From the NCBI RefSeq assembly GCF_030167925.1, contig NZ_JASKUT010000001.1:1302001-1366000 (forward strand): a DNA stretch of 64,000 bases, in the 5' to 3' direction. The notes beneath the pieces are model-generated. The model saw only the letters and a program-made list of their open reading frames with translations, ran no database searches and was not told where the DNA came from. Below, one piece after another: positions 18,129-25,751 of this stretch (its first letter is position 1; each line of letters opens with the position of its first letter). This stretch comes from Paenibacillus silviterrae. Its GTDB lineage: Bacteria; Bacillota; Bacilli; Paenibacillales; NBRC-103111. A program made the translations under genes and the position numbers.

Positions 18129-19283
18129 TTAGGCTTGAACAGGACGCCCATGGAAGATTATCTGTTTTACATGGATTTCGTTGTCTACGATTAACAGGTT
18201 GGCAAGCTTGCCCTTGTCGATACTGCCGATTTGCTCATCCTGATGAATCACCTTAGCCGGGTTCAACGAGGCCATACGGAATGCGTCCACCAGCCCTACA
18301 GAGGCATGATTCATCAAATTTCTAACAGCCTGATCCATCGTCAGGCGGCTTCCGGCCAGCCGTCCGAGATGATCCCAATTGACATCGGATGGATTTCCGT
18401 TGGAAACGCCGGACGTGGGCATCCCGTCTGTTATGATGATGACACGATCTGTTCCTTTCGTTTTGTGGATTAATTTTAGCATCAGTGGCCTTACGTGTAT
18501 GCCCCGTGAATCGGGAATCACTTCTGCAAAAATATCGTCATGAACAAGCACAGCCTCATCCACACCCACCTCGCGGGTGCCTCCATAGGTAGACGGGGAC
18601 GGTGTAGCTCCGGAAGCATTCGTGCAATGGCAGCCTATGCGCAAGCCTTGAGGGACGAATCGGAAAATTTCGTCGGCCGTAGCCTCGGAATGTCCGACGG
18701 AGAATGAAATGTTATATTTTGAAGCTTCATTCACAAAATCGACTTGACCGTTGAGTTCGGGGGCGAGCGTCCAAACTTTAATGAGGCTGCCTGCTATTCG
18801 AAGTATTTCACTGTATTCCTCCGGGTCTACCGGTCGGATCGGTGAAGTGATGGCACCGTACTTTTTGTTGATATACGGACCTTCCATATGTATGCCTGCG
18901 ATCACTTGTGCAAATGGTTGGCTGGAATTCATTGCATGTATAATGTTATAAAGACCATCGATAATCTGCTCCCGGCTTTCATTGTAAGTAAAGGTCGGGA
19001 GGATCGATGTCGTGCCGTGTTTGAGGTGGGTAAGTGCAAACTCGTAAGGCTGTTCCCATGACCACACTCCTCCGCCTCCATGGCAATGAATGTCAACAAA
19101 GCCGGGAGCAATATAATCACCGTTTGCATCAATTACTTCCGCATGTGATGGCACCTGGATCGTTCCTTCTTCGCCAAAATCCACGATTTGACGGTCCTTT
19201 AATAGTATGACCCCATCAGGTATTAGCTTGTCGGCAGTAACCAAGGTACCATTTTTTACAACTTTATAATCGTATCCGTCCAT
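18129..19283 (-). CDS. N-acetylglucosamine-6-phosphate deacetylase-like amidohydrolase (NagA family)
   Basis: This 384-residue amidohydrolase has the metal ligand motif GFVDIHCHGGGG (about residues 60-71) and the metal-bridging glutamate in MEGPYINKKYGA. Histidines lie in VGHSEATADE and GCHCTNASG, and the catalytic aspartate in IITDGMPTSG. These match the N-acetylamino-sugar deacetylase layout. It is the first gene of the long operon; GGTGG precedes the ATG and a perfect palindrome lies about 20 bases upstream. No NagB deaminase is adjacent, so the substrate may not be GlcNAc-6-phosphate itself. A related N-acyl sugar or N-acyl-D-amino-acid cannot be excluded. Confidence 0.85.
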   Translation of the reverse strand: MDGYDYKVVKNGTLVTADKLIPDGVILLKDRQIVDFGEEGTIQVPSHAEVIDANGDYIAPGFVDIHCHGGGGVWSWEQPYEFALTHLKHGTTSILPTFTYNESREQIIDGLYNIIHAMNSSQPFAQVIAGIHMEGPYINKKYGAITSPIRPVDPEEYSEILRIAGSLIKVWTLAPELNGQVDFVNEASKYNISFSVGHSEATADEIFRFVPQGLRIGCHCTNASGATPSPSTYGGTREVGVDEAVLVHDDIFAEVIPDSRGIHVRPLMLKLIHKTKGTDRVIIITDGMPTSGVSNGNPSDVNWDHLGRLAGSRLTMDQAVRNLMNHASVGLVDAFRMASLNPAKVIHQDEQIGSIDKGKLANLLIVDNEIHVKQIIFHGRPVQA

Positions 19284-19304
19284 AAGGCCACCATCCGTTT
19301 AAAG

Positions 19305-19324
19305 AATGAAACTTACGTTTCATT
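19305..19324. promoter_or_regulatory. perfect palindrome, candidate IclR/KdgR-type operator
   Basis: The arms AATGAAAC (19305-19312) and GTTTCATT (19317-19324) are perfect inverted repeats with a 4-base spacer TTAC. They lie in the leader of the NagA-type gene. The sequence closely resembles the known box of KdgR, an IclR-family regulator (AATGAAAC-like arms), although the usual spacer there is three bases. An IclR gene sits in the same operon. A riboregulatory hairpin is the alternative. Confidence 0.55.
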
Positions 19325-19433
19325 GTTTTTTATATACTTTATTACCAAATAAAGCTCCGTATGTATTTATTGGATGATCGCCGGATTAATAATTTTCGAG
19401 CTTTGACTGTTTGGGTGTGTGTAAAGTAAAAAC
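19325..19433. other. AT-rich leader before the NagA-type operon
   Basis: This stretch should hold the promoter of the operon. It contains TATATAAA-like runs near 19328-19340 on the minus strand, but I could not find a -35/-10 pair with standard spacing and good matches. I see no coding sequence in it. Confidence 0.3.
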
Positions 19434-19468
19434 AAAAAAAATCCACTGGTCTTGCAATCCAGTGAATT
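19434..19468 (-). terminator. Rho-independent terminator
   Basis: On the minus strand TCACTGG and CCAGTGG pair around a 9-base loop, followed by ATTTTTTTTG. It lies downstream of the Rhs-type remnant and would insulate the NagA-type operon from transcription arriving from the uronan locus. Confidence 0.75.
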
Positions 19469-19489
19469 TTGTAATGGTTTATTGACAAC

Positions 19490-19613
19490 GAAATTGGTAA
19501 CAATAACCTCCAAGGACGCAACCCATAACTCCCGGGGACGGCACGATAATTATGTCACTGTCACGATAACTCGCGAAAGTCCAAAACAGAATATATATTA
19601 TGTAACCTATTTG
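19490..19613. repeat. dispersed direct repeat, copy A
   Basis: About 124 bases beginning GAAATTGGTAAC and ending ATATTATGTAACC recur at 42054-42177 and, without the first 45 or so bases, at 45934-46015. All copies have the same orientation. Shared blocks include CCTCCAAGGACGCAACCCAT (one mismatch in copy B), ACGATAATTATGTC and ACAGAATATATATTATGT. It lies next to an Rhs-type remnant. It may be a REP/MITE-like element or the tail of a decayed Rhs cassette. Confidence 0.75.
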
Positions 19614-19663
19614 GCGGAATATGAAACCAGTTAAAGAAGTCCCATTGTCGCCGCCTAACCAAC

Positions 19664-19909
19664 TTACATAAGCATAGTCCCAAAAATTATTTTTTGACGG
19701 TAATACTGGGCCGCTAGAAGGCTCAGCGGATTCGTAATATCTCCTTCATACGTACCAATTTGAGGATCATACCATCGAGAGCATAAATATTGTAGTCCTG
19801 TTGTAGTATCATAGTATTCACCACTGTACCGAAATGGTTGAGATGACGTATCTTGAGTAGGTGCGATTGGACTGCCCCAGATATCATAACTAAAGTTACT
19901 TAATAACAA
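19664..19909 (-). pseudogene. fragment of an Rhs/YD-repeat core domain protein
   Basis: About 80 codons read with PFRYSGEYYDTTTGLQYL, then RWYDPQIGTYEGDITNPLSL, the conserved end of the Rhs-associated core that precedes the toxin tip in Rhs/WapA proteins. Nothing of the large N-terminal part is present, and after NPLSL the normal NLYTYV-type continuation is replaced. The apparent start has no ribosome site, and the fragment begins immediately after the terminator of the lyase gene. It is a relic, not a working gene. Confidence 0.8.
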
Positions 19910-19934
19910 TGAAATGTTTAGAACCTTTCGACAT

Positions 19935-19979
19935 AAAAAACCTGCAGCCCAAGCTCAACGGAGCAGCTTGATCTGCAGG
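19935..19979 (-). terminator. Rho-independent terminator of the uronan locus
   Basis: CCTGCAG (19941-19947) and CTGCAGG (19973-19979) form the outer stem. AAGCT/AGCTT extends it inward, and on the minus strand it is followed by TTTTTTATG. It lies 13 bases after the stop of the large secreted lyase gene and ends the long minus-strand transcription unit. Confidence 0.85.
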
Positions 19980-19991
19980 CTTAACATCATA

Positions 19992-22900
19992 TTATTTTAT
20001 AGGCTCACCTTGATCCGGACGCGGTTCTTTTTTATGATCATGACCGTTTGCGCCCTGCACACCCGGGAATACAGTGACTTGGAACGAAGTGCTTGCGCTG
20101 AGCCCCCCGTCATCGATTGCGCTAATGGTAACGGTGGCGGAGCCCACACGAAGCGGTGCAACCGTCAATCGGTCGCGATTCATTGTGATCGAAACGATGG
20201 CCTCGTTATCCGCCTTTGCCTGGAACGTAAGCGGCCGCCCTTCCGGATCGGCGAAGCTGCCGTAAACGTCGAGGGTGACGCTCTTCCCGCCCTTCAGCGT
20301 TTGCGCGCCCGGCTGCCCGGTAACAATAGGCGGTTTGTTATCGGAGAAGACCGCCATCTCGCTATAGCTGTTCCATGCGTTGACTGAATTGCCGTATCCG
20401 GTTACCCGGACGTAACGAGCCAGAATCTGTTTGAATCCGAAGTATTCCATATCGGAAGTCTTACTGCTGCTAACGCCGGCCTGAACCTTCTCCCAGGTTT
20501 GCCCATCTTTCGATACGGCGATGTCAATCCATGATGTGCGCGTTGTCCCATTGTAGAAGGCGATTCCGACGCCGCTCACAGGCTTGACGCTTCCTACGTC
20601 GAGATCGATCCACTGCGTACCGTACGCCGACCATCGCGTATTCATATCACCGTCGATCGCGTTGGTTCCGGGATTGCCCTCCTGTGCTGCACTTGCGGTC
20701 ATTCCTGAAACAGGAACCGGCATATAGTCGGCAGGCTTCGCAAGAGCCGATTGCGAAGCGAACCGGATGACGTATTGCTGCGAACGGTCGGTATAGACAC
20801 CGTCGGTGACCGTCACGATAACGGGCTCCGGCGAATATACGTTTTGCGCAACGCTCACCCGATCACCCGCTTTGGCGGGAACGCCGCTGACGACCGGGAA
20901 CCGCTGCGTCCCGAACGGTACGCTCGCCAAGTAGTTGTAGGTATTAGGCGCAAAGCCTGCAAGCAGTTGGCCGCCGAGCATCAATTGAGACAACTGCGGA
21001 ATATCCCTGTCCGGAATGTTCCAATCGCTTAAAGCCACGTAAGGAGCCGGCACGGGAACGTCCTCTCCGGCGGCTAACGGCGTCAGTTGAACGGCCATGT
21101 TCAGATCGAGGGCGCCGATCATTTCGATGGCAAGCTTGCGAATGCCCGTATTCGGGTCTTGGCCGGCCGGGTTCGGCGAGCCCGGAAGCGGCTTCGCGTC
21201 CATCACCTTGAACGAAGCGCCGGCCGGAGCTTGCCCGGAGAAGCTCATCGTCACACCGAGGCGTTTGCCGTCTTGTGTCAGTACGGCCGACTTGCCGTCC
21301 GCTGCGACCTCGATGTCAGCCTTCGTATGCATAAACCACCATACCGTAGAAGGCGCTTTGGCGCGAATTTCATCCTGCACCGTCATTGTGCTCCGGTTGC
21401 TCGCAAACAGAAGCCCGCGCTTTGCTGAAGTAACGTTCTTGGCGTAAGCTGGCGTCATGTCAACGATGGCTAGACCGCCACTCGGTTTGGAATCGTACCG
21501 TTCGATCCGGCTAAACGCATACTGATCCTGCTCGAACGTTCCATCCGGATTGATCACCAGCGTGTTATGGCCTTCCGGCATCAGACGGTAATATGTAAAC
21601 CGCTGATTCGTGTAATCAAAATAATTCGGCAAATTATAATCGTCGCTGCCCAAATCGATCGCCCACTGTACGCCGCCCGCTTCAAATACAAAATTGCCCG
21701 TATCGGCATGTGCATGGCTGGAATTGCCGGTGCCGCCCTTGATGCCGGCGAAAGCGGCAGCCAAATCGTTCCACTTGCTGCGGAAGGTGGCCAGCTCCGT
21801 GTTGCGGAAATAAGCATCCGGCGGAATGGAGACGTTCATAGTAAGCAGATTCGGATCGTACCACAACAGATCGTAAACGCCGCCCGCCTGCTTCGCTTCT
21901 TGCATGAGCTGCAGACGCAGTCCCGCAATATCGGGATTATTCATCTGCTTTGCCATCCAGAACAACTCCGGCGTACGTATTTTAAAGCTGGACGAATCCC
22001 CGAAATTAAACGAGCCTTTAGGGCTCAGCACATAGTTAATAAAATAGGCCGTCTTATAAAAGCCGGGCGTTTCCGTATGCCCGTACGTTTTGCCGAGCGT
22101 GGTCTGCATCGCCGCCATGTAAGTCGTCAAATATTCAACCGTATAGCGCCAGTAACCGGGGCCTTCGCTCCAGCCTCCGTCCGGATTGAATTCCAGTAAA
22201 ATAAAGTCTTCCAGTGAACGAAGTGAACGGGTCGCGATTTCACCCGCAACCGCTTCCTCCTCATCGCCGATGGCAAGCGCCCCGAGAATGATGCCGCCAT
22301 TGCATACGGCATTCCAGTTGCTAATTTTCTCGTTGTCCGACAAACTGACCCACCAGGCGTCGCTGTTATGCGCCGCAATTGCTTTGGCCAGCCCTTTGTC
22401 ACGAATCGCCGTACGAATCTGATCTCTTTGCTGCTGCGTTAAATAGTCGTACAGCCAGTCGTATCCGATGGCCATGCCCGCCGTGAGCTCCGAAGTGTTC
22501 AGGAACTCTTTCTGCTCGTTCCAATTCGGGATGGACGCCGCCTTCATCATTTCGTCTACGGCCCGCTGGGCGTACTTCTGCTCTCCGCTCAGCAAATACA
22601 TGAGCGCCGTCTTTTCGATGAAAGGACGGGCGTCATTCGCCGACGGCATCCGTCGCCCGTCAGGAAGATCGTACTGTCCAATGGGAGTGGCCAGAACAAC
22701 GTCGGCGCTTTTGCGCAGGTCACCGTACCATTTGGACAAGTTCACATCCGTCCCGATTTGATTTTTCAATGCAGCGAGACGATCCGGTGTTATGAACAAC
22801 CGGGGATGCTGGCGGTTCGGATTATGCTGCTTCAGATCAGCGATAATATCAGCAGCAGCCGGACGATCATACACGATGCGCCGGATCGCCTCCTTCGTCA

Positions 22901-24146
22901 GCTTCGGAAGCTCGCTGCTATCCGGCAGCGGATTGCTGCTGCTGACGAGAACCAGGTCGCCGCTTGTCAATACGTGCTGCCCCATCGTCTTGGAAAACAA
23001 GTCCGCCGAAACATACAGCGTCGTTCCCGCGAGCTTAAGCGGCGCATCCAGTGCATCGGCACTGCCGCTCCCCGTCATATTGGCGCTGCCTACAGTCAAT
23101 GTAACCGGGCTGCTCAAGAGTCCCGACTTGGGCCCCAGCGTTACGGTACCGGCCGCAGCATCCCATTGATAAGGAACAGCCAGCTGATCGGCCGCAAACA
23201 ACAGCGGGATGAGCACGGTGCCGTTCTCAATTATCGGCTTGACAGTCGGATCCGCCGGGCTGAGCGGCATGCGCTGCAAATAAGCGTACGCATTCGGTAA
23301 ACCGGCCAAAAACGCGATCGATTGCTCCAGCCGCAGCTGCGCATAGACATCATTCGGATTGCCCGTACTCGGCGCAGGCGTCTGAAAATCCGATTCGTCA
23401 AGCAATGCCGCACCGGCATACACCCGCACATCATCCATCCAAAACTCGTTGGCCGTACCGGTCTGTACCTTCGTGTAGCTTTTGAACGAGGTGATATCAT
23501 TGATCGTGGCGGAATTGCTGTAGCTGCCGTCGGTTATTTTTTTCACGCCGTCCACATACACGTCGATTTTCTTCGATGCCGCCTTGATAACGACCGCCAG
23601 TCTGTACCAGGTATCCGCTGTATACCCGCCCGCAAGCTTGACGCCGCCGGCATACATGTAGCCGTCCGCTTTGAACTCGAGCAAAGCCGACTGGACACCC
23701 GTGCTCGACCGGATTTGGATCAGCGGACTGTAAAATTTGGCGTTGTTGTATTTGACCTTCATTTCAATCACAACATCATTCGTAAGGGGGCTGCCGAACG
23801 ATTTGGTCATGACCAAATCCGATGCGGTGCCGCTGCGCAAATGCAGGCTCTTGCCCGATCGGCCTCCAACCTCCTCGCCGACGATCATCGCTCCCGACGA
23901 GAGACCCGATGCCGACCAGCCGGCGGGGGCTCCTGAAACGTGCGTATCGAAGTTATCGTTGACATATATAACCGGCGAAGCCCCTTCCGCTGCATATGCG
24001 GTCGTTACGTCCCAGGCGGTATTGGATACGGCACCTGTAAAAGCAAGGATTAGCATCAGAAAGAGCATCGTACTATTCCGCCAAATATATGTATTCGCTT
24101 TCAAATTAGTACACCCCATTTCAATTTTCTTGATCATAAGCTTCAC
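19992..24146 (-). CDS. large secreted multidomain heparinase II/III-type polysaccharide lyase
   Basis: This is a 1384-residue exported protein. An N-terminal hydrophobic segment ends near AYA-AEG (about residue 53). A LamG/concanavalin-like domain follows (about 58-250), then a copper-amine-oxidase-N-like stalk (about 275-405, with NGTVLIPL and TLYVSADLF). The heparinase II/III core lies at about 430-1080: a helical toroid with DGGWSEGPGYWRY, then a beta-sandwich with SHAHADTGNF and EGHNTLVINPDG. A discoidin F5/8-type module (about 1140-1270, NAIDGDMNTRWSAYGTQWI) and an Ig/cadherin-like tail close the chain. The core is paralogous to the lipoprotein lyase at 32967. It probably makes the first extracellular cuts. 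The start is uncertain: GTG 24146, ATG 24137 and ATG 24119 all lack a clear ribosome site. Confidence 0.88.
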   Translation of the reverse strand: MKLMIKKIEMGCTNLKANTYIWRNSTMLFLMLILAFTGAVSNTAWDVTTAYAAEGASPVIYVNDNFDTHVSGAPAGWSASGLSSGAMIVGEEVGGRSGKSLHLRSGTASDLVMTKSFGSPLTNDVVIEMKVKYNNAKFYSPLIQIRSSTGVQSALLEFKADGYMYAGGVKLAGGYTADTWYRLAVVIKAASKKIDVYVDGVKKITDGSYSNSATINDITSFKSYTKVQTGTANEFWMDDVRVYAGAALLDESDFQTPAPSTGNPNDVYAQLRLEQSIAFLAGLPNAYAYLQRMPLSPADPTVKPIIENGTVLIPLLFAADQLAVPYQWDAAAGTVTLGPKSGLLSSPVTLTVGSANMTGSGSADALDAPLKLAGTTLYVSADLFSKTMGQHVLTSGDLVLVSSSNPLPDSSELPKLTKEAIRRIVYDRPAAADIIADLKQHNPNRQHPRLFITPDRLAALKNQIGTDVNLSKWYGDLRKSADVVLATPIGQYDLPDGRRMPSANDARPFIEKTALMYLLSGEQKYAQRAVDEMMKAASIPNWNEQKEFLNTSELTAGMAIGYDWLYDYLTQQQRDQIRTAIRDKGLAKAIAAHNSDAWWVSLSDNEKISNWNAVCNGGIILGALAIGDEEEAVAGEIATRSLRSLEDFILLEFNPDGGWSEGPGYWRYTVEYLTTYMAAMQTTLGKTYGHTETPGFYKTAYFINYVLSPKGSFNFGDSSSFKIRTPELFWMAKQMNNPDIAGLRLQLMQEAKQAGGVYDLLWYDPNLLTMNVSIPPDAYFRNTELATFRSKWNDLAAAFAGIKGGTGNSSHAHADTGNFVFEAGGVQWAIDLGSDDYNLPNYFDYTNQRFTYYRLMPEGHNTLVINPDGTFEQDQYAFSRIERYDSKPSGGLAIVDMTPAYAKNVTSAKRGLLFASNRSTMTVQDEIRAKAPSTVWWFMHTKADIEVAADGKSAVLTQDGKRLGVTMSFSGQAPAGASFKVMDAKPLPGSPNPAGQDPNTGIRKLAIEMIGALDLNMAVQLTPLAAGEDVPVPAPYVALSDWNIPDRDIPQLSQLMLGGQLLAGFAPNTYNYLASVPFGTQRFPVVSGVPAKAGDRVSVAQNVYSPEPVIVTVTDGVYTDRSQQYVIRFASQSALAKPADYMPVPVSGMTASAAQEGNPGTNAIDGDMNTRWSAYGTQWIDLDVGSVKPVSGVGIAFYNGTTRTSWIDIAVSKDGQTWEKVQAGVSSSKTSDMEYFGFKQILARYVRVTGYGNSVNAWNSYSEMAVFSDNKPPIVTGQPGAQTLKGGKSVTLDVYGSFADPEGRPLTFQAKADNEAIVSITMNRDRLTVAPLRVGSATVTISAIDDGGLSASTSFQVTVFPGVQGANGHDHKKEPRPDQGEPIK

Positions 24147-24186
24147 AGCCCGCGATTCATTTCAAGCTTCCCCCAAGCGAAGAGAA

Positions 24187-24204
24187 GGCGGCTGTTACAC
24201 CGCC
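24187..24204 (-). terminator. weak intergenic hairpin after the binding-protein gene
   Basis: GGCGG (24187-24191) and CCGCC (24200-24204) pair around an 8-base loop in the gap between the binding-protein gene and the secreted lyase gene. The following minus-strand sequence TTCTCTTC is only weakly U-rich, so this is at most an attenuator or message stabiliser. Confidence 0.3.
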
Positions 24205-24219
24205 CCGACTCCATGCTGT

Positions 24220-25542
24220 TTATTTATTCTTCGTTTTCTCGGCCTCGATGTCTTTCGCGAGCAGCTCCGACCCTTCCCGTACCGCCGTAACGAGGTCTTT
24301 TTGGCCCCGGCCGATATCGGTGACAACGGTATTCAGCCGCTTCCAGGCAAGATCGTTATATTCAGTGAGCGGTGCCGGCGCCGCATATTTTTGCGGGAAA
24401 ATCGCGTTGATATTTTTACCCTTATATTTCGGTAAGTCCTGAGCGAACGTTTTCTTAATCTCCGGATTTTTCAATGCGGATTCGATGCCCATCTTGGAAC
24501 GGATTGTCTGGAACTCATCGGATGTCAATGCTTGCAGAACATCCATCGCGTCGTCCTTGTATTTGCTCGTCTTGCTGATATAAATATAGCCGGGGTACGC
24601 CTGCGGGCCGGTTTGCCCAAGCTCCTTGAAATACGGCATCGATACGTAATCCCAGTTCAAATCGTCGGGAAAGTTAAGAGCCGCGTTGGAAAAATGCGAC
24701 CACATGGCGAGCGTCTTATCCTTCATAAACATGTTGGACTGCGCAGTGGAAGCGAAAAATCCTCCCGCAAGCGGCTTTCCGTCCGGCGAAGGAATCAGCT
24801 GATAAAACCGCTTCAGGTTATCCAGGAACGTCATCATTTTCGGATCGTCGAACGTCGGCCTTAAGCTCTTCGGATCGATGAACGGCGCCGAGAACTGGTT
24901 CGTCTTCAAAATATGCTCTGGAGACGCAAGGAAGCCATAATACTGGGTTCCGTTGTCGCTGCGAGTAACCTGTTTAGCCAAATGATAAACTTCATCCCAC
25001 GTCATGCCGTCCTTCGGATAAGGTACTCCGAATTTGTCGAAGATGTCCTTGTTATACATAATGACCGGCGAGGTGTTGGACAGCGGAAGCCCGTAGATGC
25101 CTCCGTTCGCGATCTCTTTTTGCTGCTGGATGGTGAAAGGTTCGAAACGGTTCAAGTCGATGTTCTTCTTCTTGATCAGGTCCGTCAAATCAGTTTGGAA
25201 CTCGTTGCGGAGGAGGTTAAGATGCGTATGTCCGATGGAAAATATCAATATATCGAACTGCTGCCCTCCGGAAATGAGCCCGTCCATCGACTTGGAGGCA
25301 GGCACTTGAACAAACTTCGGCGTAATATGAGGAAATTTTTGTTTAATGTAATCGCCGTAGTTTTTCATGAAGTCTTCTTCTTTCCAGTCGGCGTTGCCTG
25401 TTTGATAAAAGGTAAGCTCAATCGGCTGTTTCTTGCCGTCTTCGGCCGCCCCTTCCTTCTCTCCTGCACATCCGGCGAGCAGACTCCCCGTTAATGCCGC
25501 TGCGATTGCGATATTTCCCGTCTTGCGAATCCATGTTTTCAT
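24220..25542 (-). CDS. extracellular sugar-binding lipoprotein (SBP family 1)
   Basis: This 440-residue lipoprotein has signal MKTWIRKTGNIAIAAALTGS and lipobox LLAGC (Cys25). The type I sugar-binding fold is marked by VIMYNKDIFDKFGVPYPKDG and, near the C-terminus, LQALTSDEFQ. It is paralogous to the binding protein at 31550. No permease gene is next to it; the flanking genes are a lyase and a DUF3604 protein. It would therefore need an importer encoded elsewhere, or the LplB/LplC pair near 54 kb. The ribosome site AAGGGGGA is good. Confidence 0.9.
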   Translation of the reverse strand: MKTWIRKTGNIAIAAALTGSLLAGCAGEKEGAAEDGKKQPIELTFYQTGNADWKEEDFMKNYGDYIKQKFPHITPKFVQVPASKSMDGLISGGQQFDILIFSIGHTHLNLLRNEFQTDLTDLIKKKNIDLNRFEPFTIQQQKEIANGGIYGLPLSNTSPVIMYNKDIFDKFGVPYPKDGMTWDEVYHLAKQVTRSDNGTQYYGFLASPEHILKTNQFSAPFIDPKSLRPTFDDPKMMTFLDNLKRFYQLIPSPDGKPLAGGFFASTAQSNMFMKDKTLAMWSHFSNAALNFPDDLNWDYVSMPYFKELGQTGPQAYPGYIYISKTSKYKDDAMDVLQALTSDEFQTIRSKMGIESALKNPEIKKTFAQDLPKYKGKNINAIFPQKYAAPAPLTEYNDLAWKRLNTVVTDIGRGQKDLVTAVREGSELLAKDIEAEKTKNK

Positions 25543-25578
25543 TCTTATCCCCCTTATTTGAATTGAATTTCTACAAAC

Positions 25579-25686
25579 TCATCCGTCGGCACTTATCACA
25601 TATATCATTAGCGTTCTACCCTTCACGTAAGGCGCATCCTTCACTTCATGCTGCAATTTGTACAGTTCCTCGGTCAGCTGATTCAC
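25579..25686 (-). CDS. possible 35-residue small protein or gene remnant
   Basis: Between the DUF3604 and binding-protein genes a frame reads NQLTEELYKLQHEVKDAP, then a hydrophobic LMIYVISADG end. Codon choice looks protein-like. A GTG at 25686 with GGGG five bases upstream could start it. The same frame stays open rightward into the DUF3604 gene, so it could instead be the displaced tail of a larger protein. I do not recognise it. Confidence 0.25.
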   Translation of the reverse strand: MNQLTEELYKLQHEVKDAPYVKGRTLMIYVISADG

Positions 25687-25751
25687 CGTATCCCCATTGA
25701 TTCGGCTGCCGAATGATGTGGTTGGGTCATTATCCGTCGCTCCTTTGCCGC

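Noticed and set aside
19476..19700. Open minus-strand frame through repeat copy A, with hydrophobic residues
   Set aside because: Copy B has an in-frame stop at the equivalent place and base changes do not follow codon periodicity, so the repeat is treated as non-coding.
20000..24000. Long plus-strand frames opposite the large lyase genes
   Set aside because: They mirror GC-rich codons of the real genes, lack ribosome sites and show no recognisable protein features.
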